Notes under the pieces: model-generated | The model's database searches: none | What the model was told of the DNA's origin: nothing | Seen by the model: only the letters and a program-made list of their open reading frames with translations | From: SHZI01 sp049290495 | GTDB lineage: Bacteria; Pseudomonadota; Gammaproteobacteria; Steroidobacterales; GCA-2729495 | Reading direction: 5' to 3' | NCBI GenBank assembly: GCA_049290495.1 | Contig: JBATNV010000318.1 | Location: 1-64,000, forward strand | Length of the DNA: 64,000 nt | Translations under genes and position numbers: made by a program | Part shown: positions 8,343-15,046 of the stretch, one piece after another | Numbering within the stretch: position 1 is the stretch's first letter | Layout: each line of letters begins with the position of its first letter

Positions 8343-9050
8343 ATGTCCTACGCCCGGCACAAAGCCACGATATTGGTGATTTTCTGTCGCCGCCCCGCCA
8401 TTGGTATTGGCAAACAACGGCTGGCCAGCCAGATCGGCGCAGTACCTGCGGCCGACATTGCCACGCTATTGCTCGCCACTACGCTGGAGGACGCTGTCAG
8501 CTGGCCAGGACCGGTGGTCCTTGCGCCGGCTGAGGCAGCAGACTCGGCCTGGGCCGCCACGCTGCTCAAGCGATCGCTGAGTGTCATTCCACAACCCGCC
8601 GGCAATCTCGGTGAACGTCTGCAGACCGTCGATCGCACCGTGCGCGCTGGGCAAGCAGAGGCCGTCATCTATATAGGCAGCGACGCACCGGTCCTGACTG
8701 AGAGCGATTACAGTGCGGCACGCATGGCGCTGCTGCGCCACGATGTGGTGCTGGCCCCCGCACTGGATGGCGGCGTTACGTTGATGGGCGCGCGATGTCC
8801 CTGGCCAGAACTCGCCGATCTGCCCTGGAGCAGCGAGCGCCTGTATGCGTCACTCAATGAACGCTGCACGACGCACGGGCTCCGCGTCGCCAGCCTGACT
8901 GCGGGCTACGACGTGGATGTTGCTGCCGACCTGCACCGGCTGTGCGCAGACCTCAAGACTGATCGGCGACCGGCACGACAGATGCTGTACCGGAGACTTT
9001 GCAGTCTGGGATACTCCGCAAATCGGGATTCAGCAGCACAGCGATCATGA
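8343..9050 (+). CDS. TIGR04282-type rSAM-associated transferase 1 (DUF2064)
   Basis: The 235-residue protein has the features of the glycosyltransferase-like/CofC-like DUF2064 family: an N-terminal ILVIFCRRP...GIGKQRLA segment (nucleotide-binding start of GT-A folds), YIGSDAPVLTESDY (SD-x-P motif), and ALDGGVTLMGARCP (D-GG-x-x-L-x-G). Start 8343 matches the family start. It overlaps the next gene by ATGA. The family is typically linked with radical SAM genes and is called arsenosugar biosynthesis transferase where ArsS is present; ArsS is not recognised here. Confidence 0.85.
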   Translation: MSYARHKATILVIFCRRPAIGIGKQRLASQIGAVPAADIATLLLATTLEDAVSWPGPVVLAPAEAADSAWAATLLKRSLSVIPQPAGNLGERLQTVDRTVRAGQAEAVIYIGSDAPVLTESDYSAARMALLRHDVVLAPALDGGVTLMGARCPWPELADLPWSSERLYASLNERCTTHGLRVASLTAGYDVDVAADLHRLCADLKTDRRPARQMLYRRLCSLGYSANRDSAAQRS

Positions 9051-9844
9051 GCCTGGCGAACAATGTCTTTGAGATCACGCGGCCGTTGCGCTTGCGTCGC
9101 AGCGACGCCATTGGCCCGTCGGTCAGCGTGATCATTCCGGTGGTCGCTGACAACGAAGCCCTGACGCGTCTTCTCAACCGGCTGCACAGCCTGGAAGGTC
9201 CACCAGACGAGATCGTGATCGTCGATGGCGGCGCCAGCAGCAGTTGTCGCAGCCTGGCGCGCCGCTTCAGCTGCATTTATGTCAGCGCGCGACGGGGCCG
9301 CGGACACCAGCTGCATGCCGGCGCATTGCGCGCCTCCGGCGATATCCTGTGGTTCGTGCACGCCGATGCCACACCGCCAGACAACGCCCTCGCGCTTATC
9401 CGTGCACAGCACACAGCTGGCTCCGCTGGCGGCTACTTCGGTTTTCGCTTCACCGGCGCCGATGCCTGGCACAAGTCTGCGCTGGCACAGCTCATCAATC
9501 TGCGTGCGCGTTTCGGTACACCGTATGGGGACCAGGGGCTGTTCACGACCAGAAGCGCCTACGATGCAGCTGGCGGTTTCGCCGATGTGCCGCTGTTCGA
9601 GGAAGTATCGTTGGTACGCGCACTGCGCCGGCATGGCAGTTTCTCCTGCATGCCGGCCGCGATCGGTGTTTCGCCCCGACGCTGGGAACGCGATGGGTGG
9701 ATCCGGCGTACGCTCGGCAACCGCCTGCTGGCACTCGGCTACGCCCTGGGAATTCCGCCACACCGCCTGGCCAGGCGCTATCAACCCCTCAGCGACGATA
9801 ATGATGCAGTCAATCGCCCCGCTCCGCCGCGCGACGGTGATTGA
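9047..9844 (+). CDS. TIGR04283-type family-2 glycosyltransferase (rSAM-associated transferase 2)
   Basis: The 265-residue GT-A enzyme shows SVIIPVVADNEAL at the start, EIVIVDGGASSS, GRGHQLHAGA, LWFVHADATPP (metal-binding region), GTPYGDQGLF and GGFADVPLFEEVSL. All are landmarks of the TIGR04283 family that travels with DUF2064 and radical SAM proteins. The usual VDGGSTD is here VDGGASS. The start overlaps the preceding stop (ATGA), and the radical SAM gene follows after 3 bp, so the three are one operon. Confidence 0.88.
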   Translation: MSLANNVFEITRPLRLRRSDAIGPSVSVIIPVVADNEALTRLLNRLHSLEGPPDEIVIVDGGASSSCRSLARRFSCIYVSARRGRGHQLHAGALRASGDILWFVHADATPPDNALALIRAQHTAGSAGGYFGFRFTGADAWHKSALAQLINLRARFGTPYGDQGLFTTRSAYDAAGGFADVPLFEEVSLVRALRRHGSFSCMPAAIGVSPRRWERDGWIRRTLGNRLLALGYALGIPPHRLARRYQPLSDDNDAVNRPAPPRDGD

Positions 9845-9847
9845 GGC

Positions 9848-10765
9848 ATGCGGACGCGTACCGAAACGAGTTGGCTGCAGACCGAAGATGGCACACCGCG
9901 GGGCTGGATTCAGCCTCATGCGCTCGATGAACTCTGGCTGCACACTGGCACAGCCTGCAATCTCAGCTGCCCGTTCTGCCTCGAAGGTTCGCGACCGGGT
10001 GACAATCGCCTGCAGCGCATCACGCTCAAGGACGCCCGGCCCTTCATCGAAGAGGCGCTGACGCTCGGTGTACGGCAGTTCTCCTTCACCGGCGGGGAGC
10101 CCTTCATCGTGCGCGACTTCGTGCGCATCCTGGACTACGCGAGCCAGTACCGGCCGTGCCTGGTGCTGAGCAACGGCAGCGATGCGCTGTTGAAACGACT
10201 GCACCAGGTCGCAAGACTTAAAAACGCTGCACAGCCGATATCATTTCGCATCAGCATCGACTATCCCGATGAAGCCAGGCACGACGCCGGTCGCGGTGCT
10301 GGCAGCTTCGCCGAGGCACTCGAGTCGCTGCGCGCATTGCAGGGCATGGGCTTTGGCATCTCGATCGCACGACAGATGCCGGCTGATGAAGACAGCGCCG
10401 CCGCAGAAGCAGCGTTTTGCAAGCTGCTGGCCGACAACCGTCTGCCAGCGACCACCCGCATCGTCGCCTTTCCGGATTTCGGCGTTCCTGGTGACGGGCG
10501 CAGCGTGCCGGCAATCACCAGCGACTGCATGACCCGCTACCAGACCGAAACAACGCGCCGGGCCTTCATGTGTGCCTTCAGCAAGATGGTGGTCAAGCAG
10601 GCCGGCGAGATGCGCGTGTATGCCTGCACGCTGGTCGACGACGACCCCGACTATGAGCTTGGCCGCACACTGGCCGCCGCCATGCCGGTCCGCGTCATGC
10701 TGCGTCACCAGCGCTGCTACAGTTGCTTTCGCTACGGATCGAGCTGCAGCGAACTGGCTGGATAA
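9848..10765 (+). CDS. radical SAM protein with SPASM-like Cys cluster
   Basis: The 305-residue enzyme carries the canonical CNLSCPFC (CxxxCxxC) [4Fe-4S]/SAM motif at about residues 38-45, the FSFTGGEP SAM-binding motif, and ISIDYP. The C-terminal 80 residues hold at least six Cys (FMCAF, VYACTL, RCYSCFRYGSSCS), a SPASM/twitch-like auxiliary cluster region. It is not ArsS, which has a different C-terminal domain. The preceding two transferases suggest a sugar- or nucleotide-modified small molecule; the product is unknown. Confidence 0.85.
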   Translation: MRTRTETSWLQTEDGTPRGWIQPHALDELWLHTGTACNLSCPFCLEGSRPGDNRLQRITLKDARPFIEEALTLGVRQFSFTGGEPFIVRDFVRILDYASQYRPCLVLSNGSDALLKRLHQVARLKNAAQPISFRISIDYPDEARHDAGRGAGSFAEALESLRALQGMGFGISIARQMPADEDSAAAEAAFCKLLADNRLPATTRIVAFPDFGVPGDGRSVPAITSDCMTRYQTETTRRAFMCAFSKMVVKQAGEMRVYACTLVDDDPDYELGRTLAAAMPVRVMLRHQRCYSCFRYGSSCSELAG

Positions 10766-10815
10766 CGGCCTCGCTGCCACTCACGCCTGTTAACCGGCAA
10801 CAAGCGAGGCACCAC

Positions 10816-11289
10816 ATGATTGAAATTGATCCCGCCTGGGCAGGCAAGGTGCAGTTTTACGAACTGGTGTTCGGCATGTGGATGGCCTATGCCTTCCTGG
10901 TGCTGCTGTGGGAGAAGGTTCTCCGCGCGCCGCTGCCTGAATGGCGCTACATGCTGCTCAACTTCATGGGTGGCGGCGCGTTTTGGGTCAACCACTATTT
11001 CCAGAAAGCACCGTTCTGGAGCCTCATGCTCAATCTCTACACCGTGACTTTCCTGGCCGTCTGGTGCTGGCAGGGAATCGGCAGCCATGCGCGCTCATGG
11101 GGCTGGAAAATCGCAGCCTTCATCGGCGCATTCGCCTACACCGTCGTATTCATCGCCTTCGAGCAGATCGCCCGCTACGGCGTTGAGCAGCATGGCGTGA
11201 ACGAATTCTGGTTCATGGCGGCAAGTTACCTCGGCTTCATCGCCGTCATCGTCTGGCGTGGCCGCGCCCGGACGGCAAGCCCGGCTTAA
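10816..11289 (+). CDS. integral membrane protein, unknown
   Basis: The 157-residue protein has four or five hydrophobic helices (FGMWMAYAFLVLLW, MLLNFMGGGAFWV, LMLNLYTVTFLAVWCW, WKIAAFIGAFAYTVVFIAF, FWFMAASYLGFIAVIVW) and many aromatic residues. Start 10816 is chosen because upstream in-frame codons read through the radical SAM gene end. It lies 50 bp after the radical SAM gene on the same strand, so it may act in the same pathway. The family is not recognised. Confidence 0.7.
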   Translation: MIEIDPAWAGKVQFYELVFGMWMAYAFLVLLWEKVLRAPLPEWRYMLLNFMGGGAFWVNHYFQKAPFWSLMLNLYTVTFLAVWCWQGIGSHARSWGWKIAAFIGAFAYTVVFIAFEQIARYGVEQHGVNEFWFMAASYLGFIAVIVWRGRARTASPA

Positions 11290-11342
11290 AACAGGCTGGA
11301 CTGAGCAAGCCATGCCATGCGCACAGACCAGCCCGAGTGCAC

Positions 11343-12305
11343 TCAGGCCGGGAAGAAGTCGATGGGCTTGGTCGTTGTCACCGGCGGTACGTCCTTCTCG
11401 AGGAAGCGGAACATGCGGATGCGCTGCACGAGCTTGCGCTCCAGCTCCTGGTCCGCGAGTTCGCTCGAGATGATTTCAACCTGCGACACTTCACCTGAAG
11501 CTTCGATGGTGAGCTTCAGCACCAGCTTGCCCTGCAGCTCCGGGTTTTCGCGCAGCGCACGATTGTAGAGCGCATAGATCGCGCCCTTGTTCTGGTCAAA
11601 CACGCGCTCGATTTCTTCACGGCTGCGCGAAGCGCGCTGGCCACCGGCCCCACCGTCCTCGCTTGCACCACCGGAACCACCGCCGCCCAGCGCCGCCAAG
11701 CCACTGCTGACCTGCGTAGTGGAGCGGCCGCCCAGGCCCGAACCGCCAGTGTTGCGACTCATGCCCGCGGTATTGATGCCGCCGCTACCGACACCGGCCT
11801 TCGAGGTGATCAAGGCACGTTCCACCTGCGGTGAATCACCAACCGCGCCGGTATAACTCGTACCACCCGAGGTGATGCTGTTGAGCGCCTTGCTGTCGCG
11901 CAATTCGGCCAGCTGATCCACGAAGGGCAACAGGCCCGCCTTGCCGGCCTTCTCCCGCGCCGTGGTCTTGCGCTCAGCGGCCGGTCGGGTCTTGCTCTCG
12001 GTGGCACGCTCGGTCGGCGGCACCGGTTCCTGTCGTTGCTGCGGCTCTGGCTGCACCACTGGTGGCGGTGGCAGCGGGATTGGCGCGGGCTTTTCAATCA
12101 GGAGGCGCGCGAGACGCGGCGGCACCGACTGCTTCAGCTGTGGGTCACGCTCCGGTAGCGGGAGCAAGGACATGAGGATACACAGTACGAGTGCCGTAAC
12201 ACCGATCCGCTGGAGGATGGTACGGAAGCGCTGCTCCTGATCGCCCGCATCATCCCAGGGCAGCAGATAGCTGCGGTAGTAGAGGTTGATCTTTGCGGTG
12301 CTCAT
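11343..12305 (-). CDS. AgmX/TonB-like energy transducer
   Basis: The 320-residue protein has a cytoplasmic N-terminus, one membrane helix (about 35-50, ITALVLCILMSLL-like), a Pro-rich periplasmic stretch (EKPAPIPLPPPPVVQPEP), a Gly/Ser-rich linker (about 150-225) and a C-terminal AgmX/PglI-type TonB-like domain with ALRENPELQGKLVLKLTI and FRFLEKD. Such proteins couple ExbB/ExbD proton motive force to the outer membrane. It is the last gene of the ten-gene operon; its start overlaps the ExbD stop by ATGA. Confidence 0.88.
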   Translation of the reverse strand: MSTAKINLYYRSYLLPWDDAGDQEQRFRTILQRIGVTALVLCILMSLLPLPERDPQLKQSVPPRLARLLIEKPAPIPLPPPPVVQPEPQQRQEPVPPTERATESKTRPAAERKTTAREKAGKAGLLPFVDQLAELRDSKALNSITSGGTSYTGAVGDSPQVERALITSKAGVGSGGINTAGMSRNTGGSGLGGRSTTQVSSGLAALGGGGSGGASEDGGAGGQRASRSREEIERVFDQNKGAIYALYNRALRENPELQGKLVLKLTIEASGEVSQVEIISSELADQELERKLVQRIRMFRFLEKDVPPVTTTKPIDFFPA

Positions 12306-12832
12306 AAGGCCGCCACCTGCGGTGAGGCCGGCGCACCGTCCTTCTGCACGACCGCCAGCGAGATCTGGCCGAAATCAGCGGCAGTACAACTCGCCATCAC
12401 GCGTTTCAGCAAACGATAAGGCAGTTCACGATCACCGAGGATCGTCACCTCGCGCAGCGCGATATCGGCCTTGGCCTGCTGGATCATCACGCGGTCGGTC
12501 TGCTGCCGAAGCGCAACTTCAAGTGCCGGAATCACTACGCCCTCGCCACTGAGTGCTTCAGCCACGCTCGCAACCGGGCGGCCCTGCACGAGGATGGTGT
12601 CGCCAGTCACCATCACGACCACGGTCTCCCGTGCCCGTTCCAGTGCCGCAGACTCCGGCAGCTGGATATCCTTCGGATTCGGCAAGACCTCGGTCTCGCC
12701 GGAACTGACCAGCAGGAAGAACACCAGGATGGTGAAGATATCCATCATGGACACGAGGTTTAGCCCCGTCCCGGAGCGCTTCATCCGCTTGTGGTGGCGC
12801 TCCATGCGGAGCGCCCGGCGTGACATCTGCAT
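12302..12832 (-). CDS. ExbD/TolR-family protein (second copy)
   Basis: The 176-residue protein has a basic N-terminus, a single membrane helix with the proton-carrying Asp (LVSMMDIFTILVFFLL, D31) and a periplasmic ExbD-like domain ending PYRLLKRVMASC...GQISLAVV. It follows the first ExbD by 3 bp. Two different ExbD proteins per operon is typical of AglRQS/Glt-like and some TonB systems, where a heteromeric stator plug is possible. Confidence 0.92.
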   Translation of the reverse strand: MQMSRRALRMERHHKRMKRSGTGLNLVSMMDIFTILVFFLLVSSGETEVLPNPKDIQLPESAALERARETVVVMVTGDTILVQGRPVASVAEALSGEGVVIPALEVALRQQTDRVMIQQAKADIALREVTILGDRELPYRLLKRVMASCTAADFGQISLAVVQKDGAPASPQVAAL

Positions 12833-12835
12833 GAC

Positions 12836-13348
12836 TCAGCTTCCCTTTGACGCCGCAGCGCCCAGCAGCGGCGCATCGCCAATCGAAATATCCGGAAACA
12901 GCTCTGCCCGTACCAGCTGTCGGCCCTCACCCACCTCGTAGAAGCGCAGCACGTCCATCACCTGCACCAGCGTGTCGTAAGGCACATCCGGCTCCAGCAG
13001 GACCGTCACGTTCGACATGTCCGGATAGTTCGACTTCACGCGCTGCAGGTAGGTGGCCAGTCCGTCGAGATCATAGTTCCCCTCCGTACGCGGCAGACGA
13101 GTCAGCAGACCCTGGCTGCGTTCGCCCACCTCCAGGCCGTCTGCACGCACCGTCACCTCAAGCTGAAAAACCGGCTCCTCGACCGCAGCAGAAGACGCTG
13201 CGGGCAGGTCCAGCTCGATGATGGCCAACCGCGAGAACACCGCCGTGATGAGCAGGAACGGCACCAGCACCACCATCAGGTTCATGAAGGCGGTGATATC
13301 CATCTCTGGCGTTTCGGCCTGCCGTCGCTTTCGCCTGTTACTGCGCAT
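12836..13348 (-). CDS. ExbD/TolR-family protein (first copy)
   Basis: The 170-residue protein begins with an Arg/Lys-rich tail and a membrane helix with the essential Asp (TPEMDITAFMNLMVVLVPFLL, D17), followed by a periplasmic domain with LLEPDVPYDTLVQVMDVLR, the usual ExbD/TolR signature. It is 19 bp downstream of the ExbB gene. It differs clearly from the second ExbD, so this is not a recent duplication. Confidence 0.92.
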   Translation of the reverse strand: MRSNRRKRRQAETPEMDITAFMNLMVVLVPFLLITAVFSRLAIIELDLPAASSAAVEEPVFQLEVTVRADGLEVGERSQGLLTRLPRTEGNYDLDGLATYLQRVKSNYPDMSNVTVLLEPDVPYDTLVQVMDVLRFYEVGEGRQLVRAELFPDISIGDAPLLGAAASKGS

Positions 13349-13367
13349 GGTGAATCCTCAGTGGTGC

Positions 13368-14018
13368 TCAGGCGGCCGTCTGCTGACGTCGGCGTTCATC
13401 GACTGCGTTGAGAAACTTCACCGAGACCATTTCCAGGCTGTCGATGATCCGCGTGGTCTTGCTCTGCAGGACGGTATGCACGAAGAGCAGCGGAATGGCG
13501 ACGATCAGACCGAAGGCCGTGGTGTTCATCGCCACCGAGATGCTGGCAGAGAGCAGATCGGCTTTCTCGGCCGGATTTGCATTGGCAACAGCGGTAAAGG
13601 CCTGGATCAGCCCGATGATCGTGCCGAGCAGACCGAGCAGCGTGGCGATATTGGCAAAGGTTGCCAGGTAGTGCGTGCGGCTTTCCAGACGCGGCATCAC
13701 CTCCATCAGGCTTTCTTCCATCGCCTTCTCGATGTCATCGCGCCGCGTGGTGGTGCGGCTGCGATCCAGGCCGTAGGTGAGGATCGAACCGATCGCGGCA
13801 TTCGACTTCGAGGTCAGGCTGGCAGCCTCAGAAAATTTTCCCGCCTGGATGAACGGCGTGATCTTCTTCCACAGCGCCTGATTGCTCACCGACGTCTTTG
13901 ACAGATACACATAGCGCTCGATCGCTACGGCCAGACCCACCGCGAACACCAGTGCAATCGGGTACATAAAGAACCCGCCGCTCTGCATAAAGTGGACTAT
14001 CGATGTATACGTTTCCAT
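13368..14018 (-). CDS. ExbB/TolQ/MotA-family proton channel protein
   Basis: The 216-residue protein has the three-helix layout of ExbB/TolQ: TM1 near residues 12-32, a cytoplasmic loop with RDDIEKAMEE, then TM2/TM3 with LATFANIATLLGLLGTIIGL and AMNTTAFGLIVAIPLLF, the most conserved part of the family. With the two ExbD proteins it would form a proton-driven stator in the inner membrane. Confidence 0.95.
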   Translation of the reverse strand: METYTSIVHFMQSGGFFMYPIALVFAVGLAVAIERYVYLSKTSVSNQALWKKITPFIQAGKFSEAASLTSKSNAAIGSILTYGLDRSRTTTRRDDIEKAMEESLMEVMPRLESRTHYLATFANIATLLGLLGTIIGLIQAFTAVANANPAEKADLLSASISVAMNTTAFGLIVAIPLLFVHTVLQSKTTRIIDSLEMVSVKFLNAVDERRRQQTAA

Positions 14019-14081
14019 GGTCTCCGGATCTCCCTGTTAATTCAGTTCGCCAGGCTCACTGCCTGCAGTCATTTACCCGAC

Positions 14082-14417
14082 TCATCTGGCCGGGGGCGGC
14101 TCCGCGTCATACAGTTGATGGAAATAGCGCGTCTGTCGTCGAAACACTTCACGGTCTACGGGGGCGAGGATTTCCTCGACCAGGCTGTTGACCGGCCGGC
14201 CGGCAAGCTCGGCCATGGCCGCGTCCTTCCAGGGCACGATGTACATGACCTTCGGCAGTTCCTGGTTGCCACGAATGGCCGTGGCGTCGAGGTTTAGCGC
14301 CGTAGCGGCTGGCGAAGCGACAGCAGCCGGTGCGGCTGAATCTTCGGCGCGGGCCATACCGCCGGTCAGCAGCGCACACAGCAGCAAGGCAGTTCTGCCT
14401 GGCGGTATCGGCTTCAC
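14082..14417 (-). CDS. small periplasmic protein of the ExbBD-TPR operon
   Basis: This 111-residue protein has a signal peptide (LLLCALLTGGMARA) and a mature part with QELPKVMYIVPWK and PVNSLVEEILAPVDREVFRR. I know no function. Its start overlaps the TPR-lipoprotein stop (ATGA), and ExbB follows after 63 bp. Conserved position between TPR proteins and ExbB would suggest a periplasmic partner of the stator. Confidence 0.7.
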   Translation of the reverse strand: MKPIPPGRTALLLCALLTGGMARAEDSAAPAAVASPAATALNLDATAIRGNQELPKVMYIVPWKDAAMAELAGRPVNSLVEEILAPVDREVFRRQTRYFHQLYDAEPPPAR

Positions 14418-15046
14418 GTCGCGCCCTCTGCTCTTGCAGTGGTCGGCATCGCCGAGACGCGGCGCCGCAGGTCGGCGATCCAGCGCTCGACATCGGCATT
14501 GCTGTCGTCTGCCGCGAGGCTGAGGTATTGCTGATAGTTGACCAGCGCAAGCTCAGGTCGCTGGATGTAGAGGTCATAAAGGACGGCAAGGTTGTAGTAA
14601 GCGAGCGCATAACCCGCATCGAGCTCGACGGCCTTCAGATAGGCCCGCTCGGATTCACTGAACTGCCCCTGCTGCCGGTACAGCACACCGAGACCGTTCC
14701 ACACCGGCGCACAGCTAGTGCACACCGCGGAGGCCTTTTCGAAATAGTCGCGCGCCGCGGCCTCGTCGCCCTGCCGCATGCGCAGCAGCGCAAGGTTCAA
14801 CAGCGGACCGGCCAGCTCCGGATGCGCAACACTGAGAGCCTGCAGCGCACGCTCTGCAGCAGCGTCATCGCCGGCTTGTACGGCGGACAGCGCTGCCGAG
14901 TAGTCCGCCATCACCGCTGGCGACGGGCCTGTGTCTGCAACAGTCGGTGCGTTTTTCGCCGCACGCTCGCCGCCCGCCAGACTGCAGCTCACGCAGAACA
15001 GGGCGGCGAGAACTGCAGCAGCTCTAGTCAATCGTTGTAATGACAT
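14414..15046 (-). CDS. TPR lipoprotein
   Basis: The 210-residue protein has a lipobox (VSCSLAGG, lipidated Cys near residue 21) and about three to four TPR units from residue 45 to 180, for example APVWNGLGVLYRQQGQFSESERAY-type repeats. It resembles small PilF-like assembly lipoproteins. Its start lies within the 3' end of the 941-residue TPR gene (23-bp overlap). Confidence 0.85.
   Translation of the reverse strand: MSLQRLTRAAAVLAALFCVSCSLAGGERAAKNAPTVADTGPSPAVMADYSAALSAVQAGDDAAAERALQALSVAHPELAGPLLNLALLRMRQGDEAAARDYFEKASAVCTSCAPVWNGLGVLYRQQGQFSESERAYLKAVELDAGYALAYYNLAVLYDLYIQRPELALVNYQQYLSLAADDSNADVERWIADLRRRVSAMPTTARAEGAT

Noticed and set aside
8906..10204. A 432-codon minus-strand frame opposite the glycosyltransferase and radical SAM genes
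   Set aside because: The plus strand genes have clear domains and ATGA overlaps; the antisense product has none.
9848..10765. ArsS (arsenosugar radical SAM)
   Set aside because: The C-terminal domain differs; it is a SPASM-like Cys cluster instead.
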